This document shows, in pieces, positions 63,824 to 64,000 of a stretch of 64,000 bases of DNA. The DNA is taken from assembly GCF_002846555.1 (NCBI RefSeq), contig NZ_PJMS01000001.1, positions 1,984,001-2,048,000 on the forward strand, given 5' to 3'. A program made the translations under genes and the position numbers. A model generated the notes under the pieces. That model was not told the DNA's origin. It did not search any database and saw nothing but the letters and a program-made list of their open reading frames with translations. The stretch is from Aquimarina sp. MAR_2010_214 (GTDB lineage Bacteria > Bacteroidota > Bacteroidia > Flavobacteriales > Flavobacteriaceae). Numbering within the stretch: position 1 is the first letter of the stretch; the number at the start of each line of letters is the position of its first letter.

Positions 63824-64000
63824 CTAAAAAGGATAATTAATTCCAAAATTATAAACGGCTTCAGAAAAGTTATACCCTTTAAACCAACGTTTATCTTGAT
63901 CTCTGGCAGGATTAAAAGTTTTAAATCCAATGTCAAGTCTTAAAACGAAGAAATTAAAATCATATCGAAACCCGAAACCACTTCCTACGGTCATTTCCCT
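63824..64000 (-). CDS. C-terminus of a BamA/TamA-type outer membrane barrel protein (partial)
   Basis: 59 codons on the minus strand ending in TAG at 63826-63824; the rest lies beyond the window. TVGSGFGFRYDFNFFVLRLD is the penultimate-strand pattern of the BamA/TamA surface-antigen family, and the protein ends in FGINYPF with the terminal aromatic required for BAM-assisted insertion. Confidence 0.8.
   Translation of the reverse strand, partial: REMTVGSGFGFRYDFNFFVLRLDIGFKTFNPARDQDKRWFKGYNFSEAVYNFGINYPF

Noticed and set aside
1..64000. CRISPR array, rRNA operon or prophage
   Set aside because: I saw no regularly spaced identical repeats with spacers, no rRNA and no phage structural or lysis genes.

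Overview
The window looks like a chromosome segment of a marine-type Flavobacteriaceae (Bacteroidota). The signs are AT-rich DNA, TAnnTTTG-type -7 boxes, few Shine-Dalgarno sites, a short 287-aa primary sigma factor, a FtsZ with a long acidic tail ending in a RKNNSFLHDNVD-like peptide, AccD without its zinc-finger cysteines, a hybrid two-component regulator and a type IX secretion sorting tail. The genus is not certain; Aquimarina-like is only an impression.

Region 1 (1-17.7 kb) is core. After a partial alpha/beta hydrolase comes the division and cell-wall (dcw) cluster on the plus strand: mraZ, rsmH, ftsL, ftsI, murE, mraY, murD, ftsW, murG, murC, ftsQ, ftsA, ftsZ, closed by a strong terminator, then a yqeY-like gene. 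Several genes overlap by 4 nt and many start with GTG or TTG. Three MraZ boxes at exact 10-bp spacing precede mraZ. A four-helix-bundle (23S-IVS/Avd-type) gene bounded by inverted repeats sits between mraY and murD.

Region 2 (17.7-27.0 kb) is a probable genomic island. It begins at a tRNA-Arg(TCG). A perfect 34-bp direct repeat, whose last part copies the tRNA 3' end, lies at 17902-17935 and 26890-26923. Between the copies are a hybrid two-component regulator, a lipoprotein esterase, a beta-lactamase-fold serine hydrolase with tandem repeats, and an unknown lipoprotein. No integrase is present.

Region 3 (27.0-38.0 kb) is the most unusual part. Mostly one-gene units, nearly all on the plus strand, are separated by 100-220-bp imperfect palindromes with related ends (CAACACCGT...TATA on the left, TATACA..ACGTTG on the right). 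Stop codons often lie within 10 nt of the palindrome. Cargo: two metallo-beta-lactamase-fold hydrolases, a LytTR regulator, a methyltransferase, a 41-aa membrane peptide, an RDD protein, a SUFU-like protein and a zinc peptidase. An IS110/IS1111-type element interrupts one palindrome, and a decayed relative interrupts another at the equivalent place. This resembles an integron-like cassette array with IS1111-attC-style targeting, but no integrase is visible and the ends do not fit the classical attC consensus.

Region 4 (38.0-43.2 kb) is a type I secretion/efflux operon (two small unknown proteins, ABC protein with a degenerate ATPase, HlyD-type adaptor, TolC-type channel) behind a 23-bp palindromic operator.

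Region 5 (43.4-64 kb) is mostly housekeeping: a methyltransferase, tryptophan 2,3-dioxygenase, an MtfA-type peptidase, Bax inhibitor-1, a YpdA-type reductase, a secreted FG-GAP protein, an AraC regulator, rpe, a BLUF photoreceptor, rpoD, an ECF sigma factor with a membrane/beta-barrel partner, lipoproteins, pnp, rpsO, accD, fbaA and the C-terminus of a BamA/TamA-type barrel. Most of this region is on the minus strand.
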